The position numbers and the translations under genes are program-made. Of a stretch of DNA of 64,000 nucleotides, positions 32,947-41,061 are shown piece by piece (position 1 is the first letter of the stretch; every line of letters begins with the position of its first letter). The notes under the pieces were generated by a model. It searched no databases and was not told the origin of the DNA. It was given only the letters and a program-made list of their open reading frames with translations. The DNA is from an uncultured Clostridium sp. (GTDB lineage Bacteria; Bacillota; Clostridia; Lachnospirales; Lachnospiraceae): contig UQMJ01000011.1 in the NCBI GenBank assembly GCA_900542035.1, positions 1 to 64,000 on the forward strand, in the 5' to 3' direction.

Positions 32947-34554
32947 TTATAACTGAGGACCAGCAGGAACTAAAGCCTTGCCGGCTTCGTTGCCTTCGTA
33001 TTTAGCAAAGTTCTTGATAAATCTTGCTGCCAGATCCTTAGCCTTTGCTTCCCACTCAGCAGCATCTGCGTAAGTGTCGCGTGGATCCAGAATGCCGGTA
33101 TCTACGCCTGGAAGTTCGGTTGGAATCTCGAAGTTGAAGTATGGAAGCTTCTTGGTTGGTGCGTTTAAAATATCGCCGTTTAAGATAGCGTCGATAATGC
33201 CGCGGGTATCGCGGATGGAGATACGCTTGCCGGTTCCGTTCCAGCCGGTGTTTACTAAGTATGCCTTAGCGCCGCTCTTTTCCATCTTCTTAACCAGTTC
33301 TTCTGCGTACTTGGTTGGGTGCAGCTCTAAGAATGCCTGTCCAAAGCAAGCGGAGAAGGTAGGAGTAGGCTCGGTAATGCCGCGCTCTGTACCAGCTAAC
33401 TTAGCGGTAAAACCGGATAAGAAGTAGTACTGGGTCTGCTCAGGAGTTAAAACAGATACTGGAGGCAGTACGCCGAAAGCATCTGCAGACAGGAAGATTA
33501 CGTTCTTAGCAGCTGGAGCAGCAGAAACTGGACGAACAATCTTCTCAATGTGGTCGATTGGGTAAGATACACGGGTGTTCTCCGTTACGCTCTTGTCAGC
33601 AAAGTCGATCTTGCCGTCTTTGTCTAAGGTAACGTTCTCCAGAAGAGCGTTGCGCTTGATTGCATTGTAGATATCCGGCTCGGAATCCTTGTCCAGGTTG
33701 ATAACTTTTGCATAGCATCCGCCTTCAAAGTTAAATACGCCGTTGTCGTCCCAGCCGTGTTCGTCATCGCCAATCAGCAGACGCTTCGGGTCGGTAGACA
33801 GGGTGGTCTTGCCGGTTCCGGACAGACCGAAGAAAATAGCGGTATTTTCGCCGTTCATATCGGTGTTTGCAGAGCAGTGCATGGAAGCGATGCCCTTTAA
33901 TGGAAGGTAGTAGTTCATCATGGAGAACATACCCTTCTTCATCTCGCCGCCGTACCAGGTGTTTACAATAACCTGCTCGCGGGAGGTAATGTTGAACATA
34001 GCAGCGGTCTCAGAGTTTAAGCCCAGCTCTTTGTAGTTTTCAACTTTTGCCTTGGAAGCATTGTAAACAATGAAATCTGGCTCAAAGTTTGCTAATTCTT
34101 CGTCAGTTGGCTGGATAAACATATTCTTAACGAAATGAGCCTGCCATGCAACTTCCATAATGAAACGGATTGCCATACGGGTGTCTTTATTTGCGCCGCA
34201 GAATGCATCTACAACGAACAGTCTCTTATCAGACAGCTCTTTTAATGCAATTTCTTTTACAGCGTCCCAAGCTTCTTTGGAAGCTGGATGGTTATCGTTT
34301 TTGTATTCATCAGAAGTCCACCATACAGTATCTTTGGAATTCTCGTCCATAACGATAAATTTGTCTTTTGGGGAACGGCCGGTATAGATACCAGTCATTA
34401 CGTTTACTGCGCCCAGCTCACTGACCTGGCCTTTTTCAAAACCTTCCAGTTCTGGCTTGGTCTCTTCTTCGAATAACAGCTCATAAGAAGGATTGTACAC
34501 GATCTCTGTGGTGCCGGTAATGCCGTACTTGGTTAAATCGATCTTTGACATCAT
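32947..34554 (-). CDS. pckA: phosphoenolpyruvate carboxykinase (ATP)
   Basis: Interconverts oxaloacetate plus ATP with PEP, CO2 and ADP. In gut anaerobes it often runs toward oxaloacetate. A 535-residue protein with the kinase P-loop [16 protein letters not shown], the upstream Mn/oxaloacetate region [14 protein letters not shown] and [10 protein letters not shown] near the N-terminus. Two adjacent ATGs (34554, 34551) follow AGAGGT; the first is chosen by spacing. It is monocistronic, with its own promoter and a 5'-terminal hairpin. Confidence 0.96.
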   Translation of the reverse strand: MMSKIDLTKYGITGTTEIVYNPSYELLFEEETKPELEGFEKGQVSELGAVNVMTGIYTGRSPKDKFIVMDENSKDTVWWTSDEYKNDNHPASKEAWDAVKEIALKELSDKRLFVVDAFCGANKDTRMAIRFIMEVAWQAHFVKNMFIQPTDEELANFEPDFIVYNASKAKVENYKELGLNSETAAMFNITSREQVIVNTWYGGEMKKGMFSMMNYYLPLKGIASMHCSANTDMNGENTAIFFGLSGTGKTTLSTDPKRLLIGDDEHGWDDNGVFNFEGGCYAKVINLDKDSEPDIYNAIKRNALLENVTLDKDGKIDFADKSVTENTRVSYPIDHIEKIVRPVSAAPAAKNVIFLSADAFGVLPPVSVLTPEQTQYYFLSGFTAKLAGTERGITEPTPTFSACFGQAFLELHPTKYAEELVKKMEKSGAKAYLVNTGWNGTGKRISIRDTRGIIDAILNGDILNAPTKKLPYFNFEIPTELPGVDTGILDPRDTYADAAEWEAKAKDLAARFIKNFAKYEGNEAGKALVPAGPQL

Positions 34555-34609
34555 ACATTTACCTCTTTTCTTTCATAGTGAAATCACGCCCAGTATCAGA
34601 CGCTTTACT

Positions 34610-34671
34610 CAGAAGTAATCAAAAAAGCGATTCTTCTGATTGTATTATACATCATTCATAAAGAAAAGCAA
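34610..34671 (-). promoter_or_regulatory. pckA promoter and 5'-terminal hairpin
   Basis: On the minus strand TTGCTT (34671-34666), 16 bp and TATAAT (34649-34644). The predicted transcript start near 34637 coincides with a stem, CAGAAGaATC/GATTaCTTCTG (34638-34610), at the very 5' end. Such hairpins can stabilise mRNA. Confidence 0.7.
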
Positions 34672-34745
34672 TAAAAAAGTTTTATTTTTAACAATGTATT
34701 TTTACGAAAATTTAACGGTTGGTTCAAAAAAGAAAACTGGTAATA

Positions 34746-34774
34746 TTGCACAAAGATAAAAAGGATGATATAAT
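34746..34774 (+). promoter_or_regulatory. hflKC promoter
   Basis: TTGCAC (34746-34751), 17 bp and TATAAT (34769-34774). The transcript would start near 34781, upstream of the first hflK start at 34836. Confidence 0.7.
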
Positions 34775-34835
34775 GAACAACAATCCATTATTCACAAACT
34801 CAATTGGAATTACAAAAAAGATAAGGGGGAACAGA

Positions 34836-36143
34836 ATGGATTTACTAATTATCATTATCATCATTATGATCTTTGCCTCTCAAAGCGGAGAATTAGGCGA
34901 AAAGATTAAGCGTACGTTTGATAAGAAAAAAAGCAGTACAGGGAGGCTGCGGCCAGACGCCGACTATAGTAATGTGCGTCCGGAGCAGGGAGAAGAAAAA
35001 GCTGGAGACTCTTTTGCAGAAGGAGTTTCTGATATAGATAAGAAGGAGAAAAAAGAATCTGGTTCTCAGAATAAGAAAAAAGGAGGCGCCAGAATGAAGG
35101 AAAACGGAAAGAAGAAAGAAAAAGCCGGATCCATCTTACGGGTTGCAGGGATTGCAGCGGCAGTTCTGATTGTAGCGTCCTGTGCATGGGATTCCTTCTA
35201 TATGCTGAATGAAAATACCTATGCAGTCGTAACGACTTTTGGCAGTCCGTCTGTAGTAAAGACGGCAGGCCTTCATTTTAAGATTCCGTTTATCCAGAGA
35301 GTCCACATGATTACAAAAAATATTATGGGGATGCCAATCGGATATTCCGTGGAAGACGCTGCAGATCCGGAGGTAAGCGAAGACAACCCAGTCAGCGTTT
35401 CGAAAGAATCAGAGATGATTACCAAAGACTTTAACTTTGTAGAAGTGGATTTCTACATTGAATATCAGGTAGTGGATCCGATTCAGGCATTTATCCATGC
35501 AGATACCTATCAGGAGATTATCAAAAATTTAGCCCAGTCCTATATCAGGGACACTGTCGGCACTTATAATGTAGATGATGTAATTACGACAGGAAAAAGC
35601 GAGATTCAGTCCAAGGTAAAGGAAAAGCTGTCTAACCGTCTGGAACAGGAAAACATCGGATATGGCATTTATAATGTAACAATCCAGGATGCAGAGCCGC
35701 CGACTGTAGAAGTAACCAATGCATTTAAAGCAGTCGAAGACGCAAAACAGGGTATGGATACGGCAATTAACCAGGCAAAGAAATACCAGTCTGAGCAGAT
35801 TCCTACAGCCAATGCAAAGGCAGATAAGGTCATTCAGGATGCAGAAGCCTATAAGCAGGAAAAAATCAGCGAGGCTACTGGTCAGGCAGCCCGATTTAAC
35901 GATTTGTATCAGGAATACAGCAAATATCCGCTGATTACCAAAAAACGGATGTTCTACGAGGCGATGGAAGACGTCCTTCCGGAGTTGAAGGTTATCATCA
36001 ACGCTTCTGACGGAACCCAGAGTCTTCTGCCTTTAGAGCCGTTTGCAGAGATTCCATCAGGAGCAGGCGCGTCCAGCCAGCCTGACGTTTCCGGACAGAC
36101 AGCAGCGCCAGATGGCCAGGCCGCACAGAATGGAGGTAATTAG
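34836..36143 (+). CDS. hflK: HflK-like SPFH/band-7 membrane protein
   Basis: A stomatin-family protein that with HflC forms a membrane cage modulating the FtsH protease in characterised bacteria. The long form is 435 residues. It begins with an isoleucine-run helix (LLIIIIIIMIF, residues 3-13) and a charged linker. The standard anchor (VAGIAAAVLIVASCAWDSF) and SPFH domain (NTYAVVTTFGSPSVVKTAG) come next, then an Ala/Gln-rich coiled coil (KADKVIQDAEAYKQEKI) and a Pro/Gln tail. A second in-frame ATG at 35094 has a better ribosome site (AAAGGAGG) and gives a 349-residue classical HflK. Both starts look usable. Confidence 0.88.
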   Translation: MDLLIIIIIIMIFASQSGELGEKIKRTFDKKKSSTGRLRPDADYSNVRPEQGEEKAGDSFAEGVSDIDKKEKKESGSQNKKKGGARMKENGKKKEKAGSILRVAGIAAAVLIVASCAWDSFYMLNENTYAVVTTFGSPSVVKTAGLHFKIPFIQRVHMITKNIMGMPIGYSVEDAADPEVSEDNPVSVSKESEMITKDFNFVEVDFYIEYQVVDPIQAFIHADTYQEIIKNLAQSYIRDTVGTYNVDDVITTGKSEIQSKVKEKLSNRLEQENIGYGIYNVTIQDAEPPTVEVTNAFKAVEDAKQGMDTAINQAKKYQSEQIPTANAKADKVIQDAEAYKQEKISEATGQAARFNDLYQEYSKYPLITKKRMFYEAMEDVLPELKVIINASDGTQSLLPLEPFAEIPSGAGASSQPDVSGQTAAPDGQAAQNGGN

Positions 36144-36146
36144 TTT

Positions 36147-37025
36147 ATGAAGAAGACGGTAAAATGGATTGTCACTCCGCTGCTTCTGATTGCAGCCGTA
36201 GTCGTATTAGGTTCCAGCATGGTAACCACAACAGCAAAAGAATACAAACTAATTACCCAGTTTGGAAAGGTAGTGCGGATTTCTTCCGAGCCAGGACTCA
36301 GCTTTAAAATTCCGTTTATTCAGGAAGTACAAAGCGTTCCCAAATACAAGATGATTTCGGATCTGGTTCCCAGCGACGTTACGACAAAAGATAAAAAGGT
36401 CATGACGGTAGACAGTTTCGTAATCTGGGACATTGTGGATCCGTTAAAATACCTTACGACCTTAAATGCCAGCAAAGAAAATGCGGAGGTCCGTATCAGC
36501 AATGTCGTATACAACTCCATTAAAAATGTTCTGGCGGCAACCAATCAGGAAGACATTATTACTGGAAGGGATGGAAAACTGGCGCTTACCATTACCGAAA
36601 ATATCGGAGACTCCCTGGACAGCTATGGAATCCGTATTTACTCGGTAGAGACCAAAAAGCTGGATCTTCCGGATTCCAACAAAGAGAGCGTTTACGCCAG
36701 AATGATTTCTGAACGGAATAACATTGCAGCCGGTTATAAGGCAGATGGAGAGTACGAATCCAAACTGATTATGAATAAAACGGATCGTACTGTCAGGGAA
36801 ACGATTGCAAAAGCAGACGCAGACGCTGAAAAGATTAAAGCAGAAGGCGAAGCTGAATACATGAGAATCCTGTCAGAAGCATATAATGATGAATCAAAGG
36901 CAGATTTCTATAATTTTGTCCGTTCTTTGGATGCGTTAAAAGCTTCTCTGGTAGGAGATAATAAAACCATTGTACTGGATGCAGATAGTGAATTGGCCCG
37001 CATTTTAAGCGGTAATATCCAGTAA
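36147..37025 (+). CDS. hflC: HflC-like SPFH/band-7 membrane protein
   Basis: The partner of HflK, 292 residues. An N-terminal membrane helix (residues 8-26) is followed by an SPFH domain (YKLITQFGKVVRISSEPGLS) and the conserved VYARMISERNNIAAGYKADGE-type coiled-coil segment, of which ARMISERNNIA is diagnostic. It starts three bases after hflK behind GGAGGT, so the two subunits are made together. Confidence 0.93.
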   Translation: MKKTVKWIVTPLLLIAAVVVLGSSMVTTTAKEYKLITQFGKVVRISSEPGLSFKIPFIQEVQSVPKYKMISDLVPSDVTTKDKKVMTVDSFVIWDIVDPLKYLTTLNASKENAEVRISNVVYNSIKNVLAATNQEDIITGRDGKLALTITENIGDSLDSYGIRIYSVETKKLDLPDSNKESVYARMISERNNIAAGYKADGEYESKLIMNKTDRTVRETIAKADADAEKIKAEGEAEYMRILSEAYNDESKADFYNFVRSLDALKASLVGDNKTIVLDADSELARILSGNIQ

Positions 37026-37033
37026 AGATAAGA

Positions 37034-37074
37034 AAACTGGCCTGTCAGAATAAATAGGCAGGCCGTTTCTTTTT
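37034..37074 (+). terminator. hflKC terminator
   Basis: AAACtGGCCTG pairs with CAGGCCGTTT and is followed by CTTTTTC. Confidence 0.8.
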
Positions 37075-37151
37075 CTTCTGGTGTTTAACGCGTTGATGTG
37101 ATATAATAAAAATAGTTTTTCAGATTTTAAGAAAACCCTGCGAAGGAGGAT

Positions 37152-38897
37152 ATGAAATTGAGCGAAAAGAACATTATGCTGGGAAACGAAGCGTTTGCCA
37201 GAGGAGCATGGGAGGCAGGCGTAAAAGTCTCTGCCGCTTATCCAGGAACCCCCAGTACAGAAATCAGCGAAAATCTTGCCAAATATGAAGAGGTTTATGC
37301 AGAATGGTCTCCCAATGAAAAAGTAGCTGCAGAAGTAGCCATTGGCGCTTCTATCAGCGGAGTCCGCTCCCTGGCGTGTATGAAGCACGTGGGATTAAAT
37401 GTAGCGGCGGATCCGCTATACACGGCAGCCTATACCGGAGTAGGGGGCGGCATGGTTTTGATTGTGGCAGATGATCCTGGTATGTACAGTTCCCAGAATG
37501 AGCAGGATACCAGAATGATTGGACGGGCTGCCAACATTCCGGTGCTGGAGCCGTCAGACAGCCAGGAAGCAAAAGATTTTGTCAAACTGGCTTATCAGAT
37601 AAGCGAAGATTATGATACTCCGGTAATTGTCCGAAGCACCACCCGATTATCCCATTCCCAGGGAGTTGTCCTGCTGGAAGACAGAGTGGTTCCGGAAGAT
37701 AAAGCGTATACCAGAAATCCGGCAAAGTACGTAATGATGCCTGGAAATGCAAAGGGACGCCATCTGGCAGTAGAGGACAGGATGAACAGACTGGCAGAAG
37801 ATGCGTCGACGCTTCCGGTTAACAAGGCAGAATATGGGGATTTGTCGGTTGGATTTATTACCAGCGGAATCCCTTATCAATATGTAAAGGAAGCTATGCC
37901 GGAGGCTTCTGTATTAAAACTTGGCATGGTGCATCCTCTTCCCAGAAAACTAATTGAAGAATTTGCGTCAAAAGTAGAAAAGCTATATGTGTTTGAAGAA
38001 CTGGAGCCGGTATTTGAGGAGCAGATCAAATCCTGGGGGATTGAGGTAATCGGAAAAGACCTCTTTACCCGTCAGGGCGAATACAGCGCCAATTTAATCC
38101 GGACCAGGGTGCTGGGACAGAAGATTGAAGCGGCAGAACCGGCAAAGGTTCCGGCAAGACCTCCGATTCTTTGTCCAGGATGTCCTCACAGAAGCGTTTA
38201 TTCTGTATTAAACCGGTTAAAGATTCATGCAGCCGGAGACATTGGCTGCTATACTCTGGGAGCAGTCGCCCCCTTAAATGTAGTGGATACCACAATCTGC
38301 ATGGGGGCCAGTATTTCCTCTCTCCATGGCATGGAAAAGGCAAAGGGAAGAGAGTATATCAAAAACTGGGTGGCAGTTATTGGAGATTCCACGTTCTTAC
38401 ATACAGGAGTCAATTCCCTGATGAATATGGTATATAACAAATCTGCCGGAACGGTTATGATTCTGGATAACTCTACCACTGGCATGACAGGACACCAGGA
38501 TCATGCGGCTACAGGAAAAACCTTAAAAGGAGAACCTACCTATGCCATCAGCCTGTATCATCTGTGCAAAGCCATGGGAATTGAGCACGTATACGAAGTG
38601 AATGCCTTTGACATTGATGCGCTGGCAGAAACGGTAAAGAGAGAAGTAGAGCGGGACGAGGTTTCCGTTATCATTACCAAATCTCCATGTGTTCTGTTAA
38701 AGGGAGTGACATTCCCGAACAAGTGCAGGGAAATTTCTGATAAATGCAAAAAGTGCGGACAGTGCTTAAAGCCAGGATGTCCGGCCCTTACAAAAAAAGA
38801 AGATGGAACCATTACCATTCATCCATCCATGTGCAACGGCTGTGGACTGTGTATGAAGTTGTGCAAATTCGGCGCCATTGAGGAGGTAAAAGCGTGA
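37152..38897 (+). CDS. iorA: indolepyruvate:ferredoxin oxidoreductase, alpha subunit
   Basis: Oxidises aryl pyruvates from aromatic amino acid breakdown to aryl-acetyl-CoA and reduces ferredoxin. A 581-residue protein. Its N-terminal pyruvate-oxidoreductase domain reads AYPGTPSTEISENLAKY. The TPP-binding domain has CPGCPHRS, GDIGCYTLG and GDSTFLHTG. A C-terminal two-cluster ferredoxin domain follows (CKKCGQCLKPGC, CNGCGLCMKLCKFG). GAAGGAGG precedes the ATG. iorB follows with an overlapping start. Confidence 0.95.
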   Translation: MKLSEKNIMLGNEAFARGAWEAGVKVSAAYPGTPSTEISENLAKYEEVYAEWSPNEKVAAEVAIGASISGVRSLACMKHVGLNVAADPLYTAAYTGVGGGMVLIVADDPGMYSSQNEQDTRMIGRAANIPVLEPSDSQEAKDFVKLAYQISEDYDTPVIVRSTTRLSHSQGVVLLEDRVVPEDKAYTRNPAKYVMMPGNAKGRHLAVEDRMNRLAEDASTLPVNKAEYGDLSVGFITSGIPYQYVKEAMPEASVLKLGMVHPLPRKLIEEFASKVEKLYVFEELEPVFEEQIKSWGIEVIGKDLFTRQGEYSANLIRTRVLGQKIEAAEPAKVPARPPILCPGCPHRSVYSVLNRLKIHAAGDIGCYTLGAVAPLNVVDTTICMGASISSLHGMEKAKGREYIKNWVAVIGDSTFLHTGVNSLMNMVYNKSAGTVMILDNSTTGMTGHQDHAATGKTLKGEPTYAISLYHLCKAMGIEHVYEVNAFDIDALAETVKREVERDEVSVIITKSPCVLLKGVTFPNKCREISDKCKKCGQCLKPGCPALTKKEDGTITIHPSMCNGCGLCMKLCKFGAIEEVKA

Positions 38898-39463
38898 TGA
38901 CAAAAAATATAATGATTGTAGGCGTGGGAGGCCAGGGAACGCTGCTTACCAGCCGGATTTTAGGAGGTCTTGCCACAGCAGGAGGATATGACGTAAAACT
39001 GTCAGAAGTACACGGTATGGCACAGCGGGGCGGAAGCGTCGTAACCTTTGTGCGATATGGCGAAAAGGTGGCAGAACCTATTGTAGAAGAGGGACAGGCA
39101 GATGTGCTGATTGCATTTGAACGGTTGGAAGCGCTTCGGTATATCCAGTTTTTAAAGCCTGACGGCGTAATTGTAGTCAATGATCAGCGGATTGATCCCA
39201 TTACGGTTGTAACCGGAGCAGCGGGATATCCGGACGGGATTTTAGAAACCTTGAGAAAAACCCATACCGTTTATGCAGTAGAGGCAGAGAAGAAAGCAAT
39301 GGAGCTGGGCAACAGCAGGGCGTTTAACGTCATTGTCCTGGGCGCAGCTGCAAAACACATGGATTTTGCAAAAGAACAATGGCTGGAAGTAATTGAAAAA
39401 ACCGTTCCGCCTAAAACGGTTGAGTTAAATAAAAAAGCGTTTCTGCTGGGATATGGGATGTAG
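38897..39463 (+). CDS. iorB: indolepyruvate:ferredoxin oxidoreductase, beta subunit
   Basis: The gamma-domain partner of IorA, 188 residues. IMIVGVGGQGTLLTSRIL is the family opening and EVHGMAQRGGSVVTFVRYG the inner signature. The ATG at 38897 shares a base with the iorA stop; a GTG one codon earlier is also in frame. GAGGAGG lies within the iorA end, so the two are translationally coupled. Confidence 0.94.
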   Translation: MTKNIMIVGVGGQGTLLTSRILGGLATAGGYDVKLSEVHGMAQRGGSVVTFVRYGEKVAEPIVEEGQADVLIAFERLEALRYIQFLKPDGVIVVNDQRIDPITVVTGAAGYPDGILETLRKTHTVYAVEAEKKAMELGNSRAFNVIVLGAAAKHMDFAKEQWLEVIEKTVPPKTVELNKKAFLLGYGM

Positions 39464-39492
39464 AAAAGATTACATTTGGGAGAAAAAGTATC

Positions 39493-39521
39493 TTGAAATT
39501 ATGATACTTTTATTGTATACT
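39493..39521 (+). promoter_or_regulatory. promoter of the 6S-like RNA
   Basis: TTGAAA (39493-39498), 17 bp and TATACT (39516-39521). Confidence 0.7.
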
Positions 39522-39528
39522 TACTTAT

Positions 39529-39730
39529 GTAAAAATTATGTGAACTTGTAACACCTGGAATGTTCGACACTCTTACGTATTTGAACCTACACTATGACAT
39601 CGGGATTCCAATATTTTCAAACGGATGTCGGGCCTCCTTTTGAGTGGATGGCAGAAGTTTGAGTGAGGTTGCCCACCTAGCTTTGCTAGGGGTCAATTAG
39701 TAAGAACCGGCATTTTGGGGTTACAAAAGA
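39529..39730 (+). ncRNA. ssrS: probable 6S RNA
   Basis: The 365-bp gap between iorB and the transporter gene has no ORF of its own but holds a structured RNA of about 200 nt. TTGTAAC (39546-39552) pairs with GTTACAA (39720-39726), and the pairing continues with CC/GG, AUG/CAU and GTTC/GAAC. Inside are GACATC/GATGTC and CCTAGC/GCTAGG hairpins separated by bulges. The long closing stem with an internal bubble, the promoter and the terminator fit 6S RNA, which mimics open promoter DNA and binds the housekeeping polymerase. The identification is by structure and recalled similarity. Confidence 0.62.
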
Positions 39731-39732
39731 GG

Positions 39733-39756
39733 AAAGCAGCGAGCAATCGCTGCTTT
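39733..39756 (+). terminator. terminator of the 6S-like RNA
   Basis: AAAGCAGCGA, loop GCAA, TCGCTGCTTT, followed by ATCT. It lies between the RNA and the downstream coding start. Confidence 0.75.
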
Positions 39757-39828
39757 ATCTGCATATATACAAAAAATAGGCCAAACAGAGACCAAAAATG
39801 CCTGTTGGAAGTTAAGGGGAAAACATTT

Positions 39829-41061
39829 ATGAACAGACAAAAATTTTATCACTACATCTGCTGGGGGATCACTGCATTTCTGGTAATTGCAGCCAGTATT
39901 GCATTTTGTTTTGTAATACTAAAATTCGATACGGTAAAGGGCGGATTTTCTTTGCTGGCGGATATTATGGCTCCGGTTATTTACGGCGCAGTCATGGCAT
40001 ATCTTTTAACGCCTATTTACAACCGGTGCGTGGCAGCGGCTGAGCCGGTATTAAAAAAATGGTTAAAAAAGGAAAAAAGCGGAAAAGCTGTGGCAAAGGG
40101 ACTGGGAACCGTTGTCAGCCTGGTCGTTCTGATTGTGATTGTAGTAGGATTATTTTCCATGGTCATTCCAGAAGTGATCCGAAGCATCCAGAATGCAGTG
40201 GCTGCTCTTCCGGAAAACATGAGAAACTTGTCAATCTGGGTATCCCAGGTTCTGGAAAATAATCCAGAAGCGGAGACAATCGCAATTAATTCCTTAAACC
40301 GCCTGTCCGAGTGGGCGCAGGGCGTGTTGGAACCTAATTTAGATAAGATTTTAGGGATTTTAGGAAATCTCTCTTTAGGGGTAATCAGTCTGTTGGTCTG
40401 GCTGAAAAATCTGCTGATCGGCGTCATCGTTATGATTTACCTTCTGAATATTAAAGATCAGTTTGTGGCGCTGGCAAAGAAAATTACCTACGGTCTCTTT
40501 TCAGTAGAATGGGCGAACCGGATTGTAAGAGAAGCTCGGTTCATTCACAAAGTATTCGGCGGATTTATTATTGGGAAAATAGTAGATTCCCTGATTATCG
40601 GAATTATGTGTTTTGTGTGCCTGTCTTTTATGAAGATGCCGTACACGCTGTTAGTCAGCGTCATTGTAGGCGTTACCAACGTCATTCCATTTTTTGGCCC
40701 GTTTATCGGAGCCATTCCAAGTGCGTTTTTGATTTTGCTGGTAAGTCCGATCCAGTGTCTGTACTTCCTGATTTTCATCCTGCTTCTGCAGCAGTTTGAC
40801 GGAAACATCCTGGGGCCAAAGATCTTAGGAGACTCGACCGGTGTTTCCAGCTTCTGGGTACTGTTTTCCATCCTGCTGTTTGGCGGATTGTTTGGATTTG
40901 TAGGTATGATTATTGGCGTGCCGACCTTTGCTGTGATTTATCGCCTTACCGGAGACTTCATCAACAGCAAACTGAAAAAACGGAAGCTGTCTGTGCGGAC
41001 AGAAGACTATCAGGAACTGGATTATGTAGAGGAAACAGACGGGAGCTATAAGAAATTATGA
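39829..41061 (+). CDS. AI-2E-family transporter (YhhT/PerM type)
   Basis: A 410-residue membrane protein with about eight helices. An N-terminal helix pair is followed by a soluble loop at about residues 120-190 (NAVAALPENMRNLSIWVSQV), then the family core (LLVSVIVGVTNVIPFFGPFIGAIP) recognisable in VTNVIPFFGPFIGAIP and DGNILGPKILGD. Members export small molecules or act in ion homeostasis; the substrate here is unknown. AAGGGGA eight bases upstream picks the ATG at 39829. Its end overlaps the next start. Confidence 0.88.
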   Translation: MNRQKFYHYICWGITAFLVIAASIAFCFVILKFDTVKGGFSLLADIMAPVIYGAVMAYLLTPIYNRCVAAAEPVLKKWLKKEKSGKAVAKGLGTVVSLVVLIVIVVGLFSMVIPEVIRSIQNAVAALPENMRNLSIWVSQVLENNPEAETIAINSLNRLSEWAQGVLEPNLDKILGILGNLSLGVISLLVWLKNLLIGVIVMIYLLNIKDQFVALAKKITYGLFSVEWANRIVREARFIHKVFGGFIIGKIVDSLIIGIMCFVCLSFMKMPYTLLVSVIVGVTNVIPFFGPFIGAIPSAFLILLVSPIQCLYFLIFILLLQQFDGNILGPKILGDSTGVSSFWVLFSILLFGGLFGFVGMIIGVPTFAVIYRLTGDFINSKLKKRKLSVRTEDYQELDYVEETDGSYKKL

